Origin: Osmia lignaria lignaria | Taxonomy: Eukaryota > Arthropoda > Insecta > Hymenoptera > Megachilidae | DNA: 64,000 bases | Assembly: GCF_051020975.1 (NCBI RefSeq) | Contig: NC_135041.1 | Span: 12,040,256-12,104,255 of the forward strand | Reading direction: 5' to 3' | Part shown: positions 39,696-49,738 of the stretch, piece after piece | How the letters are laid out: the number at the start of each line of letters is the position of its first letter | Numbering within the stretch: the first letter of the stretch is position 1 | The notes under the pieces: model-generated | What the model saw: the letters and a program-made list of their open reading frames with translations, nothing else | What the model was told of the DNA's origin: nothing | Databases searched by the model: none | Position numbers and translations under genes: made by a program

Positions 39696-40559
39696 TCGGC
39701 CGGCAGTCGAGGAGGATCGTGAGGCGCGATCGATTCATGGGAAAAGAAAAAAATGTTCGAAAATCGAAGGAACGGGAAGACGAACCACGGGGAAATATGA
39801 GAATGATTCGATTCGTGGTCCAACCAGTCTCCGGTGTTCTCTACACCTGAGAAACGATCACGGTTCGAGCATCGGTTCCGTTGGTCGATCAAAGTAGACC
39901 GGAAGTGTGTGCAGCACTTCGGGGCCGGTGTAGGATCTTGGTGCCAAACCTCGCTTCAACTTCGACACGGGCGTTTTAGTTCGTTTCAATCTAAACCGCT
40001 TGCGTGAATTCTTGGAAACATTCGCGAAAGAAATCTGAACGAAAGAAAGAAAAAAGAAAAAAAAAAATAAACATGAATGTTGTATAATAATAGGATAACG
40101 TGGATCTACACGTACACCATCGCGCATACATACATACGCAATACCGCTCGCTCATTAACCATCCATCGAACATCGACGAGAATTTCACGCGCAACTAATC
40201 CGTCAATCGGACAGCAGCTGACCATTTGCGATTAGACGTCGGTCTTTAATCGATAATTATGTAGTAATAGATTAAATAAGTAATGCGAGATTGATATTTA
40301 TTTATCGAGCTTCGAGATCACATATCGTGAGAGTATGGTTCTTTCCATCGCGAGGAACGATACGATGCGGAAGGAGTAATAAAGGACTGAAAAGAAAAAT
40401 ACAATTCGCGTCTAAAAGAAAAAGGGGCGTTACTCGCGCGAAAATAAATTTATTAAAAAGTTTCTGTTTTACGATAGGCGACATCGTTACGCTGTAAATA
40501 GTCATTAATCCCGCTAATTCTTTAACGCCATATGCCCTCTTCACGTTTACGTCCCTTTC

Positions 40560-40591
<32 letters not shown>

Positions 40592-42318
40592 TTTGTCCTC
40601 TCGCATGTATCATTCGGAACTTCCGTCTAATCTTTTCTGTTAGCGTCCTTTGAAATAGTTTTTATAGCAACATAACAGAGACGAAAGGATAGTCGGGGTA
40701 TTCGAAATCGATTAACATTCGCCTTTAATCTAACTCGAAGTCTACGTTAATCATTCGTGCTTCAAAGTATTATTTGTAACGCTTAGGCGGTGTATTGTTT
40801 ATTGTTCATTGATTTATCGTGTTCGAGTATCGAATGATATCACCCCCAAATCTAGCGTGCAATAATGATCATGTATAGTTAAGATGATACGTAAAAGCCT
40901 TTGTTTAAATATGTTAAATGATATTCGGAATTTGGTTTCAGGTCGAGGATGAAAAGGTTGAAATAGAATGTTTAAGTCGTTCGTTAGGTATCGTTAATAC
41001 GTTGAACGCCACAGTGAAATTGAGCAATTTTTGTGGGGCGTATTAAAGCTCTAATTACTAAGAATAGTAATAATTAATTTTCAAATTTCAAGCTTTCTAT
41101 TTACCATTTCACATTATTTGTACCATAGCGATGTTAATGTTTAAATTAATTCGTGAAACTTAGCGATATTGATGTTAAAATAATGTTTTTCTATTGTTTT
41201 CTTTTAATTATTCAGGCGTGTGTACCCCCATGGCGTTCAACGCGTTAATTGTATCGAAAGCGACGAATAAGGACAATACATGTTAGTAAAACCATCGAAT
41301 GCCATTGTCGACATTTCGATCTTTAATTAAATTCCTGAATGATCGAGTAAACGAACGATCGGCCGGGTCAATAGTGTAAGTGAAATCTGTTAACTTACAT
41401 TGTGTACGCGATACGAGCTGATTGGCAGTGGGCGATCAATTGACCCTCTCGTTAACTTGTACCAATAGGGATGAATTGTTATCAACGTGCTTCTACGCAT
41501 ACATAATCAATTGGCCCTTTTTCATGTACGAGTAAGGTTCGCAAATATTTTCGTACGTAGCCGCGTTAATATTCTAAATTAATGTACCGCGAACAGAGAA
41601 CTCGCTAAGACGTGTAAAATCCAGTGAGAAAGTTTTATCGTCATGTTAGAATGATAATCAGCAACAATTTTGATATAATTCGCCGAATCGACACGTAATT
41701 GTATTTTTAAATAAATAATCAACGAAAAGCTACATTTTCAAAATTTTTCTTTCAACGCATACATAATAAAACGTTAGCAATAATAAATTAAAACTCTGTT
41801 CGTACTATTAACTTATACATTAACTTATCTTTGTATGAACAGTTGTTGATACCGACTGCTAGCTTCGTTAGCTAGGACTAACCATCGACGTAATTTACCG
41901 CTATAAGTTTTTAAATAAATGAATTATAAACGTTTTGCAAAGAATAAAAAGAAATTGATCAAATGTTAGATAATATTTATAGAAAAATTAACAGTTCGAA
42001 ATAAATTCACCGTTTCTCTTATCTTACATAGAATTTATTCTCGCACGCTGTAGGTGCCATATATAGATAGAGATCGCATGGAGGCGTGTTTATAATTCTA
42101 TTATCTAAATAATTTATCTACTGTGATCAGCAGTTTAGTGTTTTTAATAAAATTATAAGCAAATAATACATTAAAACGTGCAGCATGATACACACATAAC
42201 ATCAGAAAGTGACTATACTAATGATGAATATATTTTAATAAGTATATGCCAATGTTAAGTTTGCAATGTTTAGTGTTAAAAGTCATGTACGTGTAACGAG
42301 ATGATTTAGATATTAACT
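39696..42318. other. LRR 3' UTR and intergenic DNA
   Basis: No coding exon was found. A poly-T tract of about 28 bases lies near 40561-40588. The composition changes here from mixed GC to strongly AT-rich after about 41 kb. Confidence 0.45.
40066..40071 (+). terminator. Possible polyadenylation signal of the LRR gene
   Basis: The canonical AATAAA lies about 370 bases past the stop. Another occurs at 40443-40448. Which one is used cannot be decided from the sequence. Confidence 0.4.
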
Positions 42319-42324
42319 TTTATT
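42319..42324 (-). terminator. Possible Spc25 polyadenylation signal
   Basis: AATAAA on the minus strand about 110 bases past the Spc25 stop, a normal distance for an insect 3' UTR. Confidence 0.5.
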
Positions 42325-42436
42325 AATAAATGCTTTAATCTTAAAATAAGCAATTTAATATCATACAAAAATATATATTTTCTCAGTTATCGAGTTTTAA
42401 TCAAAATACTCTAACAAATATTTGAACATTGTCATA

Positions 42437-43571
42437 TCACTGTTCTGTATTTAAATAATGTTTCACAAAAATATGTCTAAGTTTACAAACAAATGTAATA
42501 ACATTGGAAATCTCTGATTGTTTAGAGAAATCAATTATACCTTTGAATTCATTTAATTCTTCCATTTTAAGAATCGGTTGAATTTGCTCCACTGAAACCA
42601 TTAAATATATTTGTCAATCGCAAACAATTCATATACAACTACCAAGGATAAATGTTTCATACCTTTCCATTGATTATCCGAATGATTTAAGTATACATAA
42701 TATTTATCTCTTGTACTATCATCATTTACAAAGAAAGAAACTTTTATTCTTTCATAACCATCATTTTCAATGAATTGTATACTTATATCCAAATATTCCT
42801 TGTATATTTTACAAGCACGTTTAATAGCATCCCAAGCTAATAATTTTTCTTCTTTCCTCTTTGTTGATTCTGAAACAAATACATTTGGAATTTTTTGATG
42901 AAAACACTGTGTTTATTCAGTGATATATGATACACTCTAATTTCTGCTAAATACCTTGTTGTAAATCAACCATTTCAACAGATAAATTATCTCTTTTTAG
43001 TTTCGCATCATCAACATCTGCCTTTAATTTTTCTTGCTGGGTAATTGCATTTGAAATCTTCTTATCCACTATCATTTGTTGTAATTTTGTTGTATCTATT
43101 TCAGATTTCAAGTTTTCAATTTCTTGTTGCAATTCTGATATTTTGCTAATGCTTTTAGTTCTCCTCTTTGTATATTCTGTTAGAAAAAGTATAATAGAGA
43201 AACATTATCTACATTGAGCGTATCAACAGTAATTTATTTCTTTTGAGTAGATGTCAATTTTATGTAAACATATGATATTTAACATGTAATGAGTATTTGA
43301 AAAGTCTGTCTTCAATAGATAAGTTTGCGTAGCTTCTTTAAATGCTGATATACTAGATACTTTCTTTTTTCTTATTCAAATATAACGTAAGTGAATATTT
43401 TCTTATTTACACAAAATGTTTTATACACATACCAATATCATGAGCAGTTACATCCTTAACGTTAGTGGCAATTTTATTACAAAAATTGCTATAGTATGAT
43501 GTTAACTTTTGTAATATGCTAAAGTCTCTATTCTGAAGAACATGTTCAATGTTACAACTAAATTCTTCCAT
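42437..43571 (-). CDS. Spc25: Kinetochore protein Spc25
   Basis: Subunit of the Ndc80 complex, which joins kinetochores to spindle microtubules. With Spc24 it forms the inner, centromere-facing end. Four exons in descending order: 43571-43433, 43176-42955, 42869-42663, 42591-42437. They sum to 723 bases, or 240 residues, the usual size. The N-terminal 46 residues (MEEFSCNIEHVLQN...) are followed by a heptad-rich coiled coil at about 47-130 (for example ELQQEIENLKSEIDTTKLQQ). A small globular C-terminal domain follows at about 135-240, with the alternating pattern seen in Spc25 (IQFIENDGYERIKVSFFV, then KYYVYLNHSDNQW). All introns start GT and end AG, and all junction phases match. The identification rests on architecture and weak motif similarity because this family diverges fast. 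A foldback MITE lies about 260 bases upstream of the start codon. Confidence 0.75.
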
Positions 43572-43832
43572 TGTTATTGTAGCATTTTTATATCAAATTG
43601 AAAAACTATGGTATGATTAAACCTCAACGGTTTTCACATACACTGTATACTGCTGTATACTATGCTAGATTTAAAGCAATGACTACCAGATTCAACAAGA
43701 CTGGATATGCCTTTATTTTCGAAGGGTCTTGATTGTGGCTAGAGAACAAGTACTCTATCCTCGTATAAAAATGTGAAACACTTTGCACTGCAACTGTCTA
43801 ATGCTAGTTTTTCTATTATTTATTTAATAAAC

Positions 43833-44179
43833 TAATTATTTGACAAACTTGTACTTTAAAAAGACCGCCATAAATTAAAATTTTAAAAATTCGATCCTAG
43901 CGCCATCTATACAAAAACGGCGCAAACTACTCAACGACTTACCGATCGATTTTTTGAAACAAGGGAACACTAGCGCATCTATCGGAGAATAGCAGAAACT
44001 AGTTGGCAAGTAGTTTCCGCGATTCTCCGATAGATGCGCTAGTGTTCCCTTGTTTCAAAAAATCGATCGGTAAGTCGTTGAGTAGTTTGCGCCGTTTTTG
44101 TATAGATGGCGCTAGGATCGAATTTTTAAAATTTTAATTTATGGCGGTCTTTTTAAAGTACAAGTTTGTCAAATAATTA
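43833..44179. mobile_element. Foldback (hairpin) MITE, well-preserved copy
   Basis: An almost perfect palindrome of about 347 bases. The left end ATTATTTGACAAACTTGTAC is mirrored at the right end GTACAAGTTTGTCAAATAAT, and the arms match nearly throughout to a centre near 44004-44010. Flanking TA on both sides fits a TA target duplication, but the surrounding AT-rich DNA makes this uncertain. It has no coding capacity. It sits between the divergent Spc25 start (43571) and the start of the secreted helical protein gene (44605), so it is close to both promoters. It shares its core sequence with the copy at 17251-17602. Confidence 0.88.
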
Positions 44180-44604
44180 TTTAATTAATTTTTCGGCTTT
44201 ATGCTGATTTTGACTGATCTCTGAAAAATAGAATCCTTCGAAATCCATATTAACAAGTAACGTATTCATTGAAGTTAGCTAATAATAACAATTTTAAATC
44301 GAAATAATATTGAATGCAAATTAAAAAACAAAATCATTCTATTATAATATGCACGTTGTAAATCATTCCTATTGCGTAATTTCCTTAAATATTCCTGGAA
44401 TGAAACGAATTATTTGAATTAGATAACAAGGCGTAACAATTAATGGGCCATAATAATAAGCAAACATCTCACAAAATTAAACGATCTTAGTTTGTATTGA
44501 TAACAGATGTTATTATTTATGGTAGAACTACATATATAAGCAACAATCAAATTCAAATCACAGCATACGTTTTTATAAACTTGTTCGATAACAAGCGAAT
44601 AAAA

Positions 44605-46864
44605 ATGTTTAAACTATTACAAATCTTTGCCATCCTCGGCATTGCCGCTGTTCTGGTATAAAATATTCCTTTCCTTTGAAATTATTTTTCATCGTTACAA
44701 AATGAAAAATCTTATAATTCCTATATTTTTCTAATCTAATCTTTCTAAGTGTAGGCCTTACCACTAACCTCGAATGAAGATGAATCAAATACCACGACTG
44801 CTAAAGATAGTGAATCATCCTCCACGACTCCTGATGATCAGGTACGTACTAGATGATGTAAGATGTTGAAAGACGTACAATTTTTCAAAATTGTAACAAC
44901 TGAAATTGAAAATGTCCACCTAGAACACTGTTACACCCGAAGTTCCAAACCACAGTGGATCGCCGGATAACGGTAATCAGGACAATGATGAAAATAATAA
45001 CAACACGAGTTCGGCCGATATTAAGAACAAGACCTCTAACGTTATTGACGATTTGGAACAACTCGTACAGTCGGTGGCACACGCGATAGAGAACGAATTG
45101 AAGAACGCCGCAAATTCTACTTTGAATCTCCTGGAAAATGCGAAGGGTAAAGTGAACGCAACCAAGGACAAAATTAAGAACGCTGTTCAGAACGCTACGC
45201 GAACGTTAGAAGGCATCCTGTGGAACATTAAAAATCAAACTGATAACAATTTGGAACGATTGAGAAACGCTACGCAAAACAACGTGAACAAGATTAAGGA
45301 CGAACTGTCGAACGTTGTGCAAGAGGCGAGGGACGGTATCGCGACGCTTAAAAACGACACTTCCGAAATTGGGCACGATATTAGCGAGAGATTAGAAAAC
45401 TTGTTAAACAAAAGTGTCGATGCTCTGAAGAATGTCAGCCAGTCTGTAAACAACGCGATCGATCAAGCTAAACAAGACGCTGCTGAAGTTTTCGAACAGG
45501 CGAAGAATGCCACATCGGAGAAGTTGCAGGAATTGAAGGATAAAGGATCAGAGCTGCTGCAGAACGTGACAGATGATCTGAAATCGTTGAGACAGGAAGG
45601 CGAGGACATTTTAAGTAAGATCGAGGATTCGTTAAATGATCTGAAGAACGAAACATCGTTGTTTGTTCATAGTATCGCGAACGAAGTCCAAGAAAAGATA
45701 AACGAAATTAAGCAAAACGTTTACAAAGCTGTGAACGAAACTGCACAGCTAGTTAACAGCACGTTGGCTAATCTTTCGGAGGAAGCTCAGCAGATCGGCG
45801 AAGAAATTAAGAATCAAAACGATCATATCAAAGACAATATCACTGATATTATGCAACATTTAAAAGAGAAGCTGCCTGATATCGCTAATAAAACTATGGA
45901 TACCTTACAGCAAGTCGTTGAAGGGTTTGTTAACGAATTCGAACAAATCAAGGGGAACGTTTCCAATATTGTGTACAAGGTAGTAAAGGATGTTCTAAGC
46001 GAAATCTTAAGGATAAAGCAGGAAATATCAAACGGCATCGGAAATATGAAAAACAAAATTGAAAATATCGAAAATGAAGGTAAAGATGTGTTGCATAATG
46101 CGACAGACAAGATCCAAGATGACATAAAGAAAGTTACTGACATAATATCTACGCTGGTGGGTGACGTTAAGGATCAAACGCAGAGACGATTGCAGGAACT
46201 TAAAGACAAAGTTGACGAAATGAGGCACGAGTCCGAGGCTATGAAAGATAACATTAAACATCAAGTAGAACAGGTTCATAAAAATATCAGCGACGCTTTG
46301 AAGAAATTGGAGAACGATATGAACAACACGTTACGGAATGCTACGAATAAAGCTTTGGAGATTATAAATAACGTAAAGAATTCCACGCAGGGAATGATAA
46401 AAGAAGTTATGCAGAATACTGCTCGAGCTGTAAACGAAGCGAAAGATCAGTTCGAGGATGCTAAGAATAAGACAGCCGTTGCTTTGAACCAAACGTTGTC
46501 TTCGTTGAGACAGGATGCAGGGAAAATTTCGAATCAAACTAAAGAAACTATCAGTAATGTGGTAAACGAACTGAAAAATCAATCTTCCAATGCTCTTGAT
46601 AGTCTTAAGAATATAACGAAGAAGGCTTTGAACGATGCCAAAGAGAAATCTCGTAAGTTCGCGGAGGACTTGAAAGATTCGATAGGAAAGATTGCGGAAG
46701 ACTCCTCTAATTTGATCAAGGACGCGTTGCGTTCTGTTCAGAATATCGTCAGGGATGTTTTTGGTGATATTAATAATGGTATCGAGAATACGGTAAATGG
46801 TATCAAGGACATCGCTTCCGGTATATTCGATGAAGTAGCAGGCCGTCCAAAATGGAGTAAATGA
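44605..46864 (+). CDS. Secreted Asn-glycosylation-rich helical protein, unknown
   Basis: Unrecognised protein of 692 residues. Exons: 44605-44655, 44755-44841, 44924-46864, 2079 bases in phase. Residues 1-19 (MFKLLQIFAILGIAAVLAL) are a clear signal peptide. An Asp/Asn/Ser/Thr-rich linker runs to about residue 85. From there to the end the protein is almost entirely amphipathic helix: Lys, Glu, Asp, Asn and Leu/Ile/Val in heptad-like spacing, with no proline until the last residues. I count about 32 N-X-S/T sites spread along the length and see no cysteine. Such a chain would form a long, heavily glycosylated rod or a lipid-binding bundle. The style recalls apolipoprotein-like, LEA-like or coiled-coil silk proteins, but no motif identifies any of these. 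It differs from bee silk fibroins in not being alanine-rich. The reading frame ends at a TGA after a local frame change (see 46839-47010). A tandem AATAAA signal is at 47289-47298. Confidence 0.85.
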
Positions 46865-47010
46865 CGCTAAGGATGGTATAAAAGATACAATGGATAAGTT
46901 TAGGCCGTCGAATATAACGCACAATGTTGCGGACACAGTTTAACATGCAGGAAATACTGCTGATAATGTTATTGGTAATGTTCTAGATGACGCGAAATCA
47001 TTTTTCTAAA
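46839..47010 (+). pseudogene. Decayed C-terminal extension of the helical protein
   Basis: In the frame offset from the coding frame, 46839-46922 reads as the same kind of sequence (QAVQNGVNDAKDGIKDTMDK, then an N-X-T site and NVADTV), followed by TAA. After that stop the same frame continues (HAGNTADNVIGN, VLDDAKSFF) to a second TAA at about 47008-47010. The composition matches the upstream helices and not random AT-rich DNA. This suggests an ancestral C-terminus about 55 residues longer, now cut off by a frame change near 46838-46841 and also carrying one nonsense codon. A sequencing error could explain the frame change but not the internal stop. Confidence 0.55.
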
Positions 47011-47081
47011 TTACAGTATAATATACGCAATCGCAATTAAGTACAATTAAATGTCGACGAAGTTTTGCTTTAACGCACAAA

Positions 47082-47087
47082 TTTATT
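47082..47087 (-). terminator. Possible polyadenylation signal of the ZAD gene
   Basis: AATAAA on the minus strand about 240 bases past the ZAD gene stop. If used, the 3' ends of the two convergent transcripts overlap. Confidence 0.4.
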
Positions 47088-47288
47088 ATCTACGTCTAGT
47101 GTTTTAAATGAGATATCATTTTAAAACTAATAATATAGAAGATAAAGTAACAGTAAGCAAAAAGAAAAAGCAGAACAAAGAACAAAACGTGAACTAATAA
47201 AACTTATTGCATGTATGATTAAATTAAAAAGATATGTACACACACGTGTGTGTGTATGCCTATGTATAACTGTGTATGTAAATACGTG

Positions 47289-47298
47289 AATAAATAAA
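47289..47298 (+). terminator. Tandem AATAAA polyadenylation signals
   Basis: Two overlapping AATAAA hexamers about 425 bases past the stop of the helical protein gene. They lie 27 bases before the stop codon of the opposing ZAD zinc-finger gene. Confidence 0.6.
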
Positions 47299-47324
47299 AT
47301 TTAATTTAATAGTATAAATTAAAA

Positions 47325-48755
47325 TTATTGGAATATTATATTTGATTGTGACGATTGTATGTCATTCCAGCAAGCTATCTCTGTCATTTCCAAATTTCCA
47401 TCTTCTGTTAATGTTAAAATTTGCTTATCCGAATTGTCTTTGAACTTCATTGTCAAATCTGCATCAGAGTTTGATGCCATTATCGTGGAATGCGTTGAGG
47501 TCTCGTTAATTTCAACGGGTTGTAATACGCGTACATATATTGGTTGGCCAGAAGAATCATCTATAATATAACACATTTCTTGAATACAATTTTGCGTTCA
47601 TTAAACATTGTTTTTATTTTAATTCTTACCGGAACTTAAGATATTTTGTATTGGTAAATTTTCTGCACTTGACAACCTTATTATAGGTATATTTTCATTA
47701 CAATTTGAAATTTGTGATCCTGTGTAAGTTTCAATGGCCATAATTGGTACGTTTTGCTGCATATTTTTTTCTAAGATTGGAATATCCAATATAGTTTCAG
47801 TGATATGTTTTAAAGATGATTCTGGAAAATATTTCTAATATAACTTATTGTGTTAACAGAAAAATCAATTTTAAAAGTGGCAGAAAAAAATAATTTGGAG
47901 CACCTGCTTGTGGCTCATTTTGAACTGTATTTTTGACATTTAAATGTTCTTTCAAGCTACAGTTATGTGATTTGTGTTCTTTTTCAGAAAACTGGACGCC
48001 ACATTTATCGCAAAATACTTTCTGTTTAATATGGTTTCTAACATGATGTACCATAAATGAATTATGAAGGGTTGTGTATTGACACTTATCGCATTGTAAC
48101 CAAACGTTACTTTTCTTATGTTTAGTTTTTTCAGCAACATTTGAAGATAAAATAACATCTCGTCTTTTACCCTGACAATTAGTTATAAGTTGATTGTTGC
48201 ACTTTGTGATCTGTGGGGGTTGAGAACGTTTTTGTTTCTCATTATTGCCAAGAAGCTCTCCTTCTTCTAAAGAATACTTTTGTTCCAAGAATCTTAGAAC
48301 ATTATCACGTACGTTATATATCTCAACTTCAAGTCTATCAAGTGTATTAATAAGATTAGCACAACTTCTGCAGATTACATCGTCTTCTGATATTACTACC
48401 ATGTACCTATTATAAAAAAAAAAAATTATTACTATCCTATCCTAAAATAACAGTATTAGAGTAAATGTTCTCTTTTCATAAATATCATGAAATAATAGTA
48501 CCTTTCGCCAACTAATTCTCCAAGTTTTTCTATCACTTTAGTTCTTGATGTCTGTGTCCTACATGTAGCTAACGCATAATGACGCCCTTGAATTTTTGCA
48601 TCACATACAAAGCATTGTAAATCTTCCAAACTTTTGCTACCATTAGAATTAATTTCAGTATTAGAAACAGTTACATTTGTACAACTGTTAGCAATATCTT
48701 CAGGGCAAATATCATGACATTGTTCCATTGACATTATTGAAGTTATATTCGCCAT
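47325..48755 (-). CDS. ZAD-domain C2H2 zinc-finger protein
   Basis: Probable nuclear DNA-binding protein of 394 residues. Exons in descending order: 48755-48502, 48406-47904, 47821-47630, 47560-47325, 1185 bases in phase. An N-terminal ZAD (zinc-finger-associated domain, an arthropod dimerisation module) is supported by two cysteine pairs, C48/C51 (LQCFVC) and C97/C100 (VICRSC), with an intervening basic stretch and a following helix (INTLDRLEVEIYNVRDNVL). There are only two fingers: one canonical C2H2 at about 190-210 (CDKCQYTTLHNSFMVHHVRNH) and a shorter second one at about 218-236 (CDKCGVQFSEKEHKSHNC). The C-terminal half is an undescribed Ser/Thr/Ile-rich region. ZAD proteins are a large, fast-evolving insect family, so orthology cannot be assigned. 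The exon 2 donor (GTGCTC) is weak, but it keeps phase. The gene converges on the helical protein gene. Confidence 0.8.
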
Positions 48756-49738
48756 TATATTATTAACAATAATAATAATTTTCTAACAGGAACCAAGGTT
48801 AGGATATAGAATGATGTTCATTGATTGTAAATCAACATAAAATGAAATTTTAGTCTAGCTTGTGTTACAAATACTATACACTACTTTTTTTTACATAGTT
48901 TATTAAATATTGTTAGGAAAAAAATCAATTTTGGCAAACAAATGTTTTTTTACAGGTTTACTAAATCAAAAATTCATTCAACTTGCATGTTATGCCATCT
49001 TGTGAATATTAATGAAGATACAAATATTCATTTGTTTTCAGCCGAACTGCAAACAGAGAAAAAAGAAAACATTAAGATGTATATAATATTTATTATAATC
49101 ATCTCTATACGTGTCAAGTCTATCAACTTTGACACGCTCATTTACATTATGAATTAGAAATTGATATTTGTTGCTTTCCGAATTTTCATCAAATAAATTT
49201 TTGATGCACAAATAACCGCTACTTTTACACAATTATAATCAATATGTTTATACAAATAATTTCTTTTACGAGTCACATTAGTATTAACACCTCTGAGTGT
49301 GCATAAATAGTGATTTTTTTTGAATTACAAAGGAATTGAACATCATGAAATTTTATAATGTCAAGTGTACATTTCAAACATGTCCAATATCGAGTAAATA
49401 AAAAATTTTAAATCAAGTTATGTTTAATGTAATTCGATTTAACTTTATATGAAATTAATCTTATTTGAATTACATTTCTTTATAAATATGACTTCCCTTT
49501 TTTTTTTAATTATACTTACAACAAACGTATCAAGAACGAAAAAGTATTATACACATTTTTTCTTACTTATTAACTTGAGTCAAAATAACTACCTAACCTC
49601 ATAAAAATAATTCTGTATGAAACGCTGATCACAAAAGTGTTCTATGGTCGTCGCACTTGTAATGTTTTACACATAACTGTGAAAAAACAATAAAACCATA
49701 TCGGGATATGATTGAAACGTACTAATAATTCTTGGACT
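48756..49738. other. Spacer between the ZAD and Pep-like genes
   Basis: AT-rich, with no supportable exon. It should contain the ZAD gene promoter (near 48756-48900) and the Pep-like 3' UTR (below 49739). Small frames at 48942-49232 are not convincing. Confidence 0.4.

Noticed and set aside
44605..46864. Assignment of the helical protein to bee silk fibroins or apolipophorin-III
   Set aside because: Silk fibroins of bees are alanine-rich and not sequon-rich, and apolipophorin-III is far shorter. The resemblance is limited to helical character.
46331..46936. 201-codon minus-strand frame
   Set aside because: Exact antisense shadow of the helical protein's repetitive coding sequence.
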